DNA of 64,000 bases. Origin: Muribaculaceae bacterium Isolate-037 (Harlan) (GTDB lineage Bacteria; Bacteroidota; Bacteroidia; Bacteroidales; Muribaculaceae). The stretch spans positions 32,100 through 96,099 of the forward strand of contig RIAZ01000020.1 of assembly GCA_003762615.1 (NCBI GenBank). The letters are read 5' to 3'. The notes beneath the pieces are model-generated. The model did no database searches. It was not told where the DNA came from and saw only the letters and a program-made list of their open reading frames with translations. This document shows, in pieces, positions 1 to 8,724 of this stretch (position 1 is its first letter; the number at the start of each line of letters is the position of its first letter). A program made the position numbers and the translations under genes.

Positions 1-169
1 CTTTTGATGAGTTGGCTGTGCCTTTATATACTACTTTTACGGGAAGGTTGCCTGAGTTGTTGAGACCTTCTACCATTTCGCGTGAATGAGCGTCGACTTT
101 GACAACTGCATCGCCTCCGTAGAGGAGCTGGGCACCTGTTACCCACCAGATTTCATAGTTTTCAAACAT
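1..169 (-). CDS. araA: L-arabinose isomerase, N-terminal part (runs off the left edge)
   Basis: Only the first 56 residues are in the window. Reading from the ATG at 169 the protein starts MFENYEIWWVTGAQLLYGG, which matches the start of L-arabinose isomerase (E. coli AraA begins with a closely similar NYEVWFVIGSQHLYG stretch). The enzyme converts L-arabinose to L-ribulose in the cytoplasm. It follows araD in the same direction, 148 bases downstream, so it is probably the last or a late gene of the arabinose operon that begins near 4880. The identification rests on the short N-terminus and on the neighbours, which together are convincing. Confidence 0.88.
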   Translation of the reverse strand, partial: MFENYEIWWVTGAQLLYGGDAVVKVDAHSREMVEGLNNSGNLPVKVVYKGTANSSK

Positions 170-230
170 GGTTGTATTGTTTTTTTAGGTTGTTGTTGGT
201 TTTGTTTTTTTGTTGGTTTTGGTTGTTTTG

Positions 231-300
231 ATGTATCATGATGTAACATGTTGTATCATGATTTATCATGGGGCAGCATGTTATATCATGGGGCAGCATG
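231..300. repeat. Seven-unit 10-bp tandem repeat between araD and araA
   Basis: Seven consecutive decamers each end in CATG: ATGTATCATG, ATGTAACATG, TTGTATCATG, ATTTATCATG, GGGCAGCATG, TTATATCATG, GGGCAGCATG. The array starts about 60 bases upstream of the araA start and ends 18 bases beyond the araD stop. A T-rich, G/T-only stretch lies between it and araA. The period equals about one DNA helical turn. Confidence 0.85.
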
Positions 301-317
301 AGGATGCTGCGGCGTGC

Positions 318-1004
318 TTATTGCCCGTAGTAGGCGTTGGGACCGTGTTTGCGGTTGAAGTGCTTTTCTACGAGGAGCGGGTTCATCGTGAGCTGCGGGT
401 TGAGGGTGAATGCCACGAATGCCATCTTTGCCACCTGTTCGAGCACGACTGCGTTGTGTACTGCCTCGTGGGGTGTCTTGCCCCATGTGAAGGGTCCGTG
501 GTTGTTGACGAGCACGCCGGGGGTGTGCATTGGGTTCATACCCTCGAATGTCTCGATGATCACGTTGCCGGTCTCCAGCTCGTAGTCGCCTTTTACCTCC
601 TGCTCTGTCATTGAGCGGGTGCAGGGGATTGCCTCATGGAAATAGTCGGCGTGTGTGGTGCCGATATTCGGGATCGGATTCCCTGTCTGAGCCCATGCAG
701 TGGCGAATGTGGAGTGGGTGTGTACGACACCGCCGATTTCGGGGAATGCACGGTAGAGTGCGAGATGAGTGGGGGTGTCGGAGGAGGGTTTCAGTGAGCC
801 TTCCACCACTTTCCCTGTGGCAAGATCCACCACTACCATATCCTCAGGTTTCATATTGTCGTAGCTTACGCCGGAGGGCTTGATCACTACAAGACCGCGT
901 TCACGGTCGATGCCGGAGACGTTGCCCCATGTGAAAATCACGAGACCGTGAGCCACAAGTTCGAGGTTGGCTTCACAAACTTTTTTCTTAAGTTGTTCGA
1001 GCAT
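318..1004 (-). CDS. araD: L-ribulose-5-phosphate 4-epimerase
   Basis: This class II aldolase-fold, zinc-dependent enzyme turns L-ribulose 5-phosphate into D-xylulose 5-phosphate, the last step of arabinose entry into the pentose phosphate pathway. The frame is open to 1085, but the start at 1004 is chosen because the protein then begins [16 protein letters not shown], exactly where E. coli AraD begins, giving 228 residues against about 231 usual. The metal ligands are present: Asp76, His95, His97 (VVHTHS) and His169 (NNHG). The substrate-phosphate loop TWGNVSG (residues 25-31) and the C-terminal AYYGQ are also conserved. It lies 78 bases after araR, in the same direction, inside the arabinose operon. 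Confidence 0.95.
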   Translation of the reverse strand: MLEQLKKKVCEANLELVAHGLVIFTWGNVSGIDRERGLVVIKPSGVSYDNMKPEDMVVVDLATGKVVEGSLKPSSDTPTHLALYRAFPEIGGVVHTHSTFATAWAQTGNPIPNIGTTHADYFHEAIPCTRSMTEQEVKGDYELETGNVIIETFEGMNPMHTPGVLVNNHGPFTWGKTPHEAVHNAVVLEQVAKMAFVAFTLNPQLTMNPLLVEKHFNRKHGPNAYYGQ

Positions 1005-1081
1005 ATAGGTAATTATTAAGAGAGTCAGAATTAAATTGAAAAATATTATTTGACCTGTGCATGCCGTCATCCTTACTATGG

Positions 1082-1741
1082 TCATGCAGGATGCACAAAC
1101 CGGTATAGACGTGCGCCGCGTTTCGATGATTCCTTATCGATGAGGTCTGTCTGTTCGAGCCCCGGTATCTCCGCTATGCGTTTGCGGAAATTACGTTTGT
1201 CGAGTTCCTTGCCTGTCACTGTCTCCACGAGCGTCTGAAGCTGCGTGAGTGTGAAATATTCAGGCAGAAGGTTGAATGCGAGTGCATCGGTCAGAATCTT
1301 TCGCCGCATCACGGAAAGAGCCTTGCTGATCATTCCCGGATGATCAAATCCGAGTGGCGGTAGCGTGTTGACGTTCACCCAGTCGGCATTGTATTCCTTG
1401 AGGACCTTCTCATCCACTTCATTTCTATTGAGCAATGCGAAGTATGCCACAGAGATCACGCGTGCACCCGGATCGCGGTCAATTTCACCGAAGGCACCAA
1501 TCTGACGCACGAAGACGTCGTTGAGACCGGTCAGCTCCTGAAGAACTCTTCGGGCGGCTTCGTCAACGCTCTCATTGTCGTTGACGAAGCCTCCGATAAG
1601 CGACCATTTCCCTTTTTCCGGTTCGAAATCACGCTTTATCAGCAGCACGTTCAGGCTGTCGTTGTCAACAGCGAATATGATGCAGTCGACTGAGACGTGA
1701 AACCGTGGAAAGGAGGAATATGCCGTTAGAGGAGTTGTCAT
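1082..1741 (-). CDS. araR: AraR-type Nudix-fold transcriptional regulator of arabinose use
   Basis: A 219-residue protein with an N-terminal Nudix domain (about 15-140) and a C-terminal winged-helix region (about 150-219, [10 protein letters not shown] near the end), the NrtR/AraR architecture. Family knowledge: the AraR proteins of Bacteroides bind arabinose in the Nudix pocket and repress arabinose genes. The Nudix box runs from Gly51 to Leu73 but the catalytic REUxEE core reads Arg65-Val-Leu-Gln-Glu69-Leu70, so two of its glutamates are replaced. That argues for sensing rather than hydrolysis. It lies 42 bases after the symporter and ahead of araD, so it probably controls its own operon through the site near 4871-4899. 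An alternative ligand such as ADP-ribose is possible but the operon favours arabinose. Confidence 0.88.
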   Translation of the reverse strand: MTTPLTAYSSFPRFHVSVDCIIFAVDNDSLNVLLIKRDFEPEKGKWSLIGGFVNDNESVDEAARRVLQELTGLNDVFVRQIGAFGEIDRDPGARVISVAYFALLNRNEVDEKVLKEYNADWVNVNTLPPLGFDHPGMISKALSVMRRKILTDALAFNLLPEYFTLTQLQTLVETVTGKELDKRNFRKRIAEIPGLEQTDLIDKESSKRGARLYRFVHPA

Positions 1742-1783
1742 TATCCCTTTGAATGATTACTCGTTTTTGGTAAAATATCCGGA

Positions 1784-3481
1784 TTACCAGAAATAGTAGT
1801 AGAATGCAGCTGTGATGCCAAGGATGATGATAGAATGGATCACGTCCCACTTGTTCCAGCTTGCGCGGGTAGCAGCACGCTGTTCGGGTGTGGATATGCC
1901 GAATACGAGACCCTGGATCTCAGCTTCAGGTTTGGGTGTGGTGAATAGGCTGACGAGTATAACGACTGCCAGACAGAATACGAGCATCCAACCGCAGAAG
2001 AAGAGCCAGTTGTAGTCGTAGAAGAGAGTCTGCATCAAGCTTCCGCCGCCTGCGCCCTGCTCAAGACCGCAGATGCCGCCATAGTAAACCTTTGCACCAA
2101 GACGGATGAGACCGATTGCCAAGCCGGAGATAAGACCCCACATGCCGCCAAGCGGAGTGGCGCGTTTCCAGCAGATACCCATAAGGAATGCTGCTGCGAT
2201 GCCCGGGGCAAGCACTGACTGAACGTCCTGCAGATAGAGATAGAGCACGTCGCCTACTGAACGCATCACGGGAATCCAGAGGATGCCGAGAACCACGATG
2301 ACGATAGTGGCTGCCTGTCCGATCTTAACCACTTTCTTGGGATCGGTCTTAGGACGGAAACGCTGATAGAAGTCGATGGTGAAGAGGGCTGCTGATGAGT
2401 TGAAGAGTGATGCAAGTGAACTCATGAGGGCTGCGAGGATACCGCAGACGATAAGTCCTTTCACACCGGCAGGAAGCAATTTAGCTACAAGAGTGGGGAA
2501 GGCTGCGTCAGTGATGGCGTTGCCTGTGGTGGGATCAAGGGGTAGGAAGCTGCCCATTTTCTGATGAAGGGCGAATGCGATCATACCGGGGATAAGGAAG
2601 AGGAATACGGGGAGGAGCTTGAGGTAAGCACCGAAGATTGTGCCTCGGCGTGATTCTTTCTCGTTCTTACCGGAGAGCACACGCTGAACGATGAACTGGT
2701 CGGTACACCAGTACCAGAAACCGATTACGGCAGAACCGATCAATGCGCCGAGCCAAGGATATTGATTATCGCTGTTGCTGCGTATAAGGTTGGTCATTGT
2801 GTCGCCATATTCATTGACTTCAACAGCAGAGCAGATGCGCATCATTTCGTCCCAGCCGCCAAGTTCTTTAAGACCGAGCACGAGGATGATGAGTGAACCG
2901 AGCAGAAGGATAGGGGTCTGGAGTACAGAGGTGTAGAGCACTGACTTCATACCGCCGAAGATTGTGTAGAGAGCTGTGATCACAACAAGACCTACGGCTG
3001 CAATCCAGAAGAAATCGATTCCCCAGAGTGTGTCGATTCCAAATACCTGTTGGAAGACGAGACCTCCGGCGTAGACTGTAACGGCAACCTTAGTCAATAC
3101 GTAAGATATAAGGGAGATTACAGAGAGAATAGTGCGGGATGCACCGTTGTAACGACGTTCAAGGAATTCAGGCATGGTTATGACCATCGAGCGAGTGTAG
3201 AAGGGCACGAATACCCAGCCGAGAAGAAGGATCATCCAGCCTTGGATCTCCCAGTGTGCCATTGCCATACCGGAGGATGCACCTGAGCCGGCAAGACCGA
3301 TGAGATGTTCTGAGCCGATGTTGGATGCAAATATAGACGCACCGATAGCAATCCATGTAGCATCCTTACCTCCGAGGAAGTAATCCTCGGCGTTTCCTTG
3401 TTTTTGACGCATTACCCAGACGATAATGCCTATGAGTGCCAAGCAGAATAGTGCGATGACAATCCAGTCTAAGGTTTGCAT
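1784..3481 (-). CDS. Sodium/solute symporter family sugar transporter (likely arabinose)
   Basis: A 565-residue integral membrane protein of the SSS (SGLT) family with about 14 predicted hydrophobic segments. The N-terminus has the family pattern DYFLGGKDATWIAIGASIFASNIGSEH in residues 33-59. It lies between the aldose epimerase (123 bases upstream) and araR (42 bases downstream), all on the minus strand. From context it imports L-arabinose driven by sodium across the inner membrane; the sequence alone supports only a sugar-type SSS symporter. The gene order epimerase, symporter, AraR, AraD, AraA resembles the arabinose locus described in Bacteroides thetaiotaomicron, where the symporter is called AraT. 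Confidence 0.88.
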   Translation of the reverse strand: MQTLDWIVIALFCLALIGIIVWVMRQKQGNAEDYFLGGKDATWIAIGASIFASNIGSEHLIGLAGSGASSGMAMAHWEIQGWMILLLGWVFVPFYTRSMVITMPEFLERRYNGASRTILSVISLISYVLTKVAVTVYAGGLVFQQVFGIDTLWGIDFFWIAAVGLVVITALYTIFGGMKSVLYTSVLQTPILLLGSLIILVLGLKELGGWDEMMRICSAVEVNEYGDTMTNLIRSNSDNQYPWLGALIGSAVIGFWYWCTDQFIVQRVLSGKNEKESRRGTIFGAYLKLLPVFLFLIPGMIAFALHQKMGSFLPLDPTTGNAITDAAFPTLVAKLLPAGVKGLIVCGILAALMSSLASLFNSSAALFTIDFYQRFRPKTDPKKVVKIGQAATIVIVVLGILWIPVMRSVGDVLYLYLQDVQSVLAPGIAAAFLMGICWKRATPLGGMWGLISGLAIGLIRLGAKVYYGGICGLEQGAGGGSLMQTLFYDYNWLFFCGWMLVFCLAVVILVSLFTTPKPEAEIQGLVFGISTPEQRAATRASWNKWDVIHSIIILGITAAFYYYFW

Positions 3482-3604
3482 AATTTAGATTTGTTAGATG
3501 TTAGAGTTTTTGGTAATTATTAGGTTGAGCTATTAGAGCATAATATAATAGGTAAGAAAGGGGGAGAGGAGGGAGGAGAGAGGTATCGATTTTGATTCGC
3601 GTTA

Positions 3605-4765
3605 TTATTTCACACTGAATTTGTAGATACATTCAGAATTGTAGGTCTCACCCGGATTCAGACGGACGCTGGGCCACTGTGGTTTGTTGGGAGAGTCGGG
3701 ATAGTGCTGCGACTCAAGGCAGATAGCGGCGTGCTGATTGTAGACGATACCTTTCTTGCCTGTCACTGTGCCGTCAAGGAAGTTGCCGGAATATACCTGT
3801 ATTCCCGGCTCGTTGGTGTAGACGTCGAGCACGATGCCAGATTCCGGGCTATAGAGCTGGACAGCGAGGTTGTCGATGCTGCTGTTGTTGTCAAGCACGA
3901 AGTTATGGTCATAGCCATTGCCGTTCTTGATCTGCTGGTTGGAGAAATCCTTTATGAATTCACCGACGGGGCGTGCTGTGCGGAAGTCAAACGGAGTGCC
4001 CTCGACAGTGGCGATTTCGCCTGTAGTCATATAGGTGGAGTCTACCGGAGTGTATCCGTTGGCAACAACCTGCATGAGATTGTCGGTTATGGGGTGAGTC
4101 GGATCGCCGGAGAGGTTGAAGTAGGAATGGTTTGTAAGGTTTACGATAGTGGGTTTATCGGTAGTCGCTGTATATTTAATATCAAGAGCATTGTCGCCGC
4201 GAAGAGTGTAAGTCACGGTTGCGGTCAGGTTGCCCGGGAATTTGTTGTCGCCGTCGGGAGATACGATTGTGAGGACGAGAGTGGAGTCGTTGAGCTGCTC
4301 TGCCTGATATACGCGATACTGCCAGCCGAGATCGCCCATCTCACCGCCGCCGTGGAGGCAGTGACCGAAATTGTTCTTAGGAAGCTGGATTGTGTCGCCA
4401 TCAATGACGAAACGACCTTGGTTGATTCGGTTTGCATATCGTCCGATAGATGCACCGAAGTCAGAGAGATTGTTTTCAGGGAAGTATGCCTGTATGCTGT
4501 CGAATCCGAGAACTACATCTTGGAAATCACCGTTCTTGTCGGGCACCATCATTGACACGAGACGACCGCCGAAGTTGGTTATGCAAGCCTCTGCGCCGTT
4601 TGCGTTGACGAGAGTGAACAGGGCGGTAGAGTCGCCTTTGAACTCTGCCTTGAATTTTTCCGGATTAAGACCGGACTTTGTCAGCTGGACATTGCCGTTG
4701 CCACTTCCGCAGGCTGCGAGGGCGAGAAGTGCACCGATGCCTGCTGCGATTCGTAGTTGTTTCAT
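3605..4765 (-). CDS. Aldose 1-epimerase (mutarotase), lipoprotein
   Basis: A 386-residue GalM-family protein. It opens with a lipoprotein signal peptide (LLALAACGSG, lipidated Cys at 19), so it should be membrane-anchored on the periplasmic side. Family landmarks are visible: NHSYFNLSGD with the catalytic histidine in the middle of the protein, and a C-terminal catalytic Glu in AICLESQHYPDSPN. It interconverts the alpha and beta anomers of aldoses. As the first gene of the arabinose operon it probably prepares L-arabinose for the symporter encoded next. The promoter lies about 110 bases upstream. It has also been called AraM in Bacteroides arabinose loci. Confidence 0.92.
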   Translation of the reverse strand: MKQLRIAAGIGALLALAACGSGNGNVQLTKSGLNPEKFKAEFKGDSTALFTLVNANGAEACITNFGGRLVSMMVPDKNGDFQDVVLGFDSIQAYFPENNLSDFGASIGRYANRINQGRFVIDGDTIQLPKNNFGHCLHGGGEMGDLGWQYRVYQAEQLNDSTLVLTIVSPDGDNKFPGNLTATVTYTLRGDNALDIKYTATTDKPTIVNLTNHSYFNLSGDPTHPITDNLMQVVANGYTPVDSTYMTTGEIATVEGTPFDFRTARPVGEFIKDFSNQQIKNGNGYDHNFVLDNNSSIDNLAVQLYSPESGIVLDVYTNEPGIQVYSGNFLDGTVTGKKGIVYNQHAAICLESQHYPDSPNKPQWPSVRLNPGETYNSECIYKFSVK

Positions 4766-4870
4766 TGTTTGGAGATGTATTTAGATTAAATAAAAGTCAA
4801 ATATCTTAGATGAAAGAGTTTTTCTTTAGGTATAGAGAGGTCTTTTTCTCTAAGTTCTAAAGGCTTTTTG

Positions 4871-4911
4871 ATTTTGGGTGTAAAATTAACACTCAAAATT
4901 TCGGCTCCAAA
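4871..4911 (-). promoter_or_regulatory. Candidate arabinose-operon promoter with overlapping operator
   Basis: On the minus strand a TTTG (-33) lies at 4908-4911, followed after 19 bases by TAATTTTA at 4881-4888, seven of eight matches to TAnnTTTG. The -7 box lies inside an inverted repeat with 11-base arms: ATTTTGGGTGT (4871-4881) and ACACTCAAAAT (4889-4899), one G-U mismatch, 7-base spacer. A dyad over the -7 box is where a repressor such as AraR would be expected to bind. Operator identity is inference. Confidence 0.5.
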
Positions 4912-4919
4912 TTATTTTT

Positions 4920-4937
4920 ATATGTTTTAAAACATAT
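4920..4937. promoter_or_regulatory. Perfect 18-bp palindrome upstream of the arabinose promoter
   Basis: ATATGTTTTAAAACATAT is a perfect palindrome 9 bases upstream of the candidate -33 element. It could be a second regulator site or a weak hairpin. Nothing else in the sequence assigns it. Confidence 0.4.
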
Positions 4938-4941
4938 TTTG

Positions 4942-5095
4942 CTAAAATCGGATAAATTGGACAATAATCGGAATAATCGGATAATGATTGCAGGAGCTTA
5001 TAGGCGGCTAAGAAGTCAAAGTGGTCCAAGTGGTCTTAAGACTTCTTGGACTTCTTGGACTACTAAGACTACTTGGACTACTAAGACTACTTGGA
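4942..5095. repeat. Degenerate 9-bp tandem repeats in the arabinose/tRNA intergenic region
   Basis: Two 9-base-phased blocks are visible. At 4942-4986 the units are CTAAAATCG, GATAAATTG, GACAATAAT, CGGAATAAT, CGGATAATG. At 5015-5095 there are nine units ending CTTCTTGGA, CTTCTTGGA, CTACTAAGA, CTACTTGGA, CTACTAAGA, CTACTTGGA. Between 4766 and 5125 I see no gene; the space holds the arabinose promoter, the palindrome and these repeats. Confidence 0.75.
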
Positions 5096-5125
5096 ATTTT
5101 GCTGAAAAGTTAAAAAATGTTTAAA

Positions 5126-5158
5126 TTGGCGGAATGACGAGTAAAAGCATTATCTTTG
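5126..5158 (+). promoter_or_regulatory. Promoter of tRNA-Leu
   Basis: TTG at 5126-5128, 22-base spacer, then TATCTTTG at 5151-5158, matching TAnnTTTG. The tRNA begins 35 bases downstream. Confidence 0.65.
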
Positions 5159-5192
5159 CATCCGCAAACAGCACCGACAGGTGGCTTTGGCT

Positions 5193-5277
5193 GCAGGAAT
5201 GGTGGAATGGTAGACACGAAGGACTTAAAATCCTTTGGCCCTTACCGGCTGTGTGGGTTCGAGTCCCACTTCCTGTA
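5193..5277 (+). tRNA. tRNA-Leu (anticodon TAA)
   Basis: An 85-base cloverleaf. The acceptor stem GCAGGAA (5193-5199) pairs with TTCCTGT (5270-5276) with one G-U pair. The anticodon arm AAGGA-CTTAAAA-TCCTT (5219-5235) puts TAA at 5226-5228. A long variable arm, as in class II tRNAs, and the T-arm GGGTTCGAGTCCC follow. CCA is not encoded; CGA follows the discriminator A. It reads UUA leucine codons. Confidence 0.97.
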
Positions 5278-5279
5278 CG

Positions 5280-5313
5280 AAAAAGGAGAGCATCACAGAT
5301 GCTCTCCTTTTTT
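5280..5313 (+). terminator. Bidirectional terminator between tRNA-Leu and the FadL-type gene
   Basis: A 15-base perfect stem (AAAAAGGAGAGCATC with GATGCTCTCCTTTTT) around an ACA loop, T-rich on both strands, serves the tRNA and the convergent porin gene ending at 5347. Confidence 0.9.
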
Positions 5314-5346
5314 GTAATATGTAACATTGCGCGTAGCGCACGCGTA

Positions 5347-6675
5347 TTAAAATGAGAGGGAGAGACCGACGGAGGCTGTCCAGGAGTGAACGCGGTAGTC
5401 GGCTGTGAATGTCTCCGGCTGTTGGGTAAGTACGTTAGTGGAGGTGTAGGAGGCGTTGTCGATTCCGCATCCTGCCACGTACATCGCTGCCAAGTTGACT
5501 CCAAGGCATGGTATGGGGCGGAATGTCAGACCCAATGTCGGTTCGATTTTTGTCATGCCCGGTGTCTCCGGATTATAATATTCCTTATCGCAGGGGGAGA
5601 AATCGACCATAAGACCTGCACGAAGGTCAAGACGAGGGGTGGTTTTCCATTCCACGCCTGCACGCATGAGCCATGAGTTATGGTAGTTCTTCTCAAGATG
5701 CTGGTCAAACTGTGAAGCACCGTCGAATGATATGTCAAGACTCTTATAGGCGTTCCAGAATGTGAGCTGGGCGTCGAAGTCGGCTACTACGCGGTCGTTA
5801 TGCCATGATGCTCCGAATCCGAGAGTGGCGGGACAGGGCATCTCTGCTTTGAAATCTGTCTTTGAGATTCCGTCAAGCTTTGAAGTGAGGAGCGCGAGAA
5901 TAGTGGGGTCGGAGGTGGCATAGCTGACTGTGGTCTCACCAGCCTTCACCTTCATCATGCTTTTTGAACGGAAATTCACACCGGCACTTACATGTTCTGA
6001 AAAATCATACATCACGCCGAGATTCACGCCGAATGCCATATCCGCCTTACCGTTGAGATTGACAGAGGCAGGCGTCACATCCCCAAATCTATATTGGCTG
6101 CCTATTGCGGCGAGCATTGCGTCGAGGGTCTTGCCGTCGATGAGTCCTTTGTTGAGATTCACCGATCCCCATGTCATGGTCAATCCCGCGCCGATAGAGA
6201 GGTTGGGCAATATTTTCCAAGAGATTGTAGGCTGCACAGTATAGGCTGCGAGACTTACAGACTGGTTGAGGGTCGCGCCGGGCCAGTTGTCGGTCCAGTC
6301 GATTGAACTGCCGTAGGGGGTATATACGGATATACCGGCTTTGAGATTGTCGAAGATGCTGAACGCGCCGAAAATACTGAAGGGTGTGGAAGCCTTGTTG
6401 TCGGTGGTGTACTCCTTCCCTCCGACGGTGGCGGTGCATGTCGGGAATATGGCATTGAAAGAGGCGGAGAGATCCACCTTGTCGTTCATGAATGCCATTG
6501 CCGCAGGATTGAAGAACTGGCTTTCCGCACCAAGTTTCATACCGATTCCGGCATGTCCCATGCCGAGCTGTCGTGTGCTGAGAGAGTTTACCTGATACCC
6601 TTCCGCTATTACAGATGCGGAGGGGAGGATGAGAGCGGCTGCGATAGCCGCGCTTTTGATAGTGGAAAATTTCAT
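5347..6675 (-). CDS. OmpP1/FadL/TodX-family outer-membrane transporter
   Basis: A 442-residue precursor with a signal peptide (cleavage after about SVIA, residue 24). The mature start EGYQVNSLSTRQLGMGHAG and the FFNPAAMAFM stretch are hallmarks of the FadL family, 14-strand barrels that move hydrophobic molecules such as long-chain fatty acids. The last residue is Phe (GLSLSF), as barrels assembled by BAM usually have. A good promoter (TACCTTTG) lies 20 bases upstream, and it is monocistronic between terminators. The substrate cannot be told from the sequence. Confidence 0.9.
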   Translation of the reverse strand: MKFSTIKSAAIAAALILPSASVIAEGYQVNSLSTRQLGMGHAGIGMKLGAESQFFNPAAMAFMNDKVDLSASFNAIFPTCTATVGGKEYTTDNKASTPFSIFGAFSIFDNLKAGISVYTPYGSSIDWTDNWPGATLNQSVSLAAYTVQPTISWKILPNLSIGAGLTMTWGSVNLNKGLIDGKTLDAMLAAIGSQYRFGDVTPASVNLNGKADMAFGVNLGVMYDFSEHVSAGVNFRSKSMMKVKAGETTVSYATSDPTILALLTSKLDGISKTDFKAEMPCPATLGFGASWHNDRVVADFDAQLTFWNAYKSLDISFDGASQFDQHLEKNYHNSWLMRAGVEWKTTPRLDLRAGLMVDFSPCDKEYYNPETPGMTKIEPTLGLTFRPIPCLGVNLAAMYVAGCGIDNASYTSTNVLTQQPETFTADYRVHSWTASVGLSLSF

Positions 6676-6695
6676 AATAAAGTTAATTTCGGCTG

Positions 6696-6728
6696 CAAAG
6701 GTAATATTAAAAAATCGAAAAACGGCAA
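6696..6728 (-). promoter_or_regulatory. Promoter of the FadL-family gene
   Basis: On the minus strand TTG (6726-6728), 22-base spacer, TACCTTTG (6696-6703), an exact TAnnTTTG match 20 bases before the start codon. Confidence 0.7.
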
Positions 6729-6810
6729 TAAATATCCTAAATTTGCTTATTAGTTGGTCAATATTTCGTATTTTTATGTTAGATGAGCGCTTTGTAGCAT
6801 ATTGTGTCTT

Positions 6811-6818
6811 TAATTTTG
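6811..6818 (+). promoter_or_regulatory. -7 element of the helicase gene, 4 bases from the start codon
   Basis: TAATTTTG matches TAnnTTTG and ends 4 bases before the ATG at 6823, implying an almost leaderless transcript. A TTTG at 6791-6794 gives only a 16-base spacer, so the -33 assignment is weak. Confidence 0.45.
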
Positions 6819-6822
6819 CGGT

Positions 6823-8724
6823 ATGGATAGAGCATTATATGCGCTGACGGAGCAACGTCGTCTCCTTCAGCTGGAATATCAATCGGAAAAGGAGTCATAT
6901 TGCCGTATGACGGAGAAGATCGGCGTGAGCAGGCTTGCAGACCGTGGGGATGCATGGTTTCCGCTGCGTATCGGTCGCACATATTATAATTCGCTCAACC
7001 AGCGGGTGCTGGAGGTCATGCGGACTTCGGGGGATGATGCCGATCATAATTTTGAGTATGGCAAGCCGGTATCGCTGTTTGTCGCCAAGACAGATGGCAT
7101 CGTGCGTCATATCTTTTCCGGTACGGTAAGTTTTGTGGATGAGGACCGTATGGCTGTCACGATTGCGGAATCAGCCGACGTGTCGGCACTCTCTACCGGT
7201 GAGGCGGGGGTGGTCATGTCGTTTGATGAAACCACCTACCGTCTGATGTTTGAGGCAATTGACAGGACCATCTCCGCAAAGGGTAGGCTTGGAGAGTTGC
7301 GCGATCTGATATATTCCGGAAGGAAATGTGAGGAGTTGACGTTCACTCCCATGCGCTTCCCATATCTCAACTCCACACAAGAGGAGGGTGTCAACAAGGT
7401 GTTGCGTGCCAAGGATGTGGCGATAGTGCATGGTCCTCCGGGCACGGGTAAGACCACTACGCTTGTGGAGGCTATCCATGAGACGCTGCGGAGGGAGAGT
7501 CAGGTGCTTGTGTGCGCCCAAAGTAATATGGCTGTGGATTGGATTTCAGAGAAACTGACCGACAGGGGCATTAATGTGTTGCGAATCGGTAATCCGACAA
7601 GGGTGAATGACAAGATGCTGTCGTTCACGTATGAACGTAGGTTTGAGACACATCCGGATTATCCAACGTTGTGGAGCATACGCAAGACTATCCGCGAACT
7701 TCAGGGGGCGCGTCGGCATGGCACCGACCAGTGGCATCAGAAGATGGATAGGCTTAAAAGCCGTGCCACGGAGCTGGAGATCAGGATAAACAACGATCTC
7801 TTCAGCAGTGCCCATGTGATAGCATCCACGCTTGCCGGGAGTGCCAACAGATTACTGGAGGGTATGAAATTCTCCACCTTATTTATAGATGAGGCGGCTC
7901 AGGCTCTTGAAGCGGCGTGCTGGATACCGATGCGCAGGGTGGGGCGCGTGATTCTTGCCGGCGACCATTGTCAGTTGCCTCCGACTGTGAAGTGCTACGA
8001 GGCAATGAAGGGTGGACTTGGAAAATCGTTGATGGAGAGAATCGTTGAGAATCATCCGGAGACGGTGACGTTGCTGCGTATGCAATACCGTATGAATGAG
8101 GAGATCATGCGATTTTCAAGCGATAATTTCTATCATGGTGCCATGGTGGCTGCCCCCGACGTGAAATATCGTGGCATTCTTGACTATGACTCACCGATAG
8201 AATGGGTTGACACTGCCGGACTGCATGGTTTGGAAAGTGGCGAGCATGAGGAGAGCAAGGATATGGTGCAGTTTCGTGAGTCGTTGACAAATGGAAGTTA
8301 TGGGAGAGTCAACCGCGACGAGGCTTTGCTGACGCTACTGACGCTACAGAATTATATCGAGAGAATCGGGAAAGAGCGTTTCTTGGAGGAGCGGATAGAC
8401 GTCGGGGTGATTTCACCGTATCGCGCACAGGTGAGGTATCTCCGTCATCTGATAAAGCACACGCCTTTCTTCAAGCCGTTCCGAAGCAGCATAACGGTGA
8501 ATACTGTCGATGGCTTCCAGGGTCAGGAGAGAGACGTCATTGTCATATCTATGGTTAGGAGCAATGAGGAGGGTAACATAGGTTTTCTGCGCGATCTCCG
8601 TAGGATGAATGTGGCTATGACACGTGCGCGTATGAAACTTATAATAATAGGAGATTCCACTACCTTGACGGCACATCCCTTCTACCGCAAACTATATGTG
8701 CGCATTGCGCAAGGTGATATGTAA
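6823..8724 (+). CDS. Superfamily 1 DNA/RNA helicase, Upf1/IGHMBP2-like
   Basis: A 633-residue cytoplasmic ATPase. The N-terminal 180 residues are the family-specific beta-barrel/stalk region. Walker A GPPGTGKT is at 204-211, motif II IDEAAQALE is near 355, motif III GDHCQLPP follows, motif V is VDGFQGQERDVIVIS near 565-580 and motif VI is NVAMTRAR. These identify the AAA_11/AAA_12 (Upf1-like) group of SF1B helicases. The start at 6823 keeps the typical LTEQRRLLQLEY opening and lies directly behind a -7 box, with no room for a ribosome-binding site. The 3' end runs into a 7-bp repeat array. Role in bacteria is not established; nucleic-acid unwinding is the safe call. Confidence 0.9.
   Translation: MDRALYALTEQRRLLQLEYQSEKESYCRMTEKIGVSRLADRGDAWFPLRIGRTYYNSLNQRVLEVMRTSGDDADHNFEYGKPVSLFVAKTDGIVRHIFSGTVSFVDEDRMAVTIAESADVSALSTGEAGVVMSFDETTYRLMFEAIDRTISAKGRLGELRDLIYSGRKCEELTFTPMRFPYLNSTQEEGVNKVLRAKDVAIVHGPPGTGKTTTLVEAIHETLRRESQVLVCAQSNMAVDWISEKLTDRGINVLRIGNPTRVNDKMLSFTYERRFETHPDYPTLWSIRKTIRELQGARRHGTDQWHQKMDRLKSRATELEIRINNDLFSSAHVIASTLAGSANRLLEGMKFSTLFIDEAAQALEAACWIPMRRVGRVILAGDHCQLPPTVKCYEAMKGGLGKSLMERIVENHPETVTLLRMQYRMNEEIMRFSSDNFYHGAMVAAPDVKYRGILDYDSPIEWVDTAGLHGLESGEHEESKDMVQFRESLTNGSYGRVNRDEALLTLLTLQNYIERIGKERFLEERIDVGVISPYRAQVRYLRHLIKHTPFFKPFRSSITVNTVDGFQGQERDVIVISMVRSNEEGNIGFLRDLRRMNVAMTRARMKLIIIGDSTTLTAHPFYRKLYVRIAQGDM

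Noticed and set aside
210..614. A plus-strand frame starting in the 10-bp array and crossing araD
   Set aside because: Antisense to araD, starts in repeat DNA and has Cys/His/Val-rich shadow composition.
3704..4555. A 283-codon plus-strand frame over the aldose epimerase gene
   Set aside because: The epimerase reads through with all family motifs; the opposite frame has no domain, promoter or neighbours to support it.
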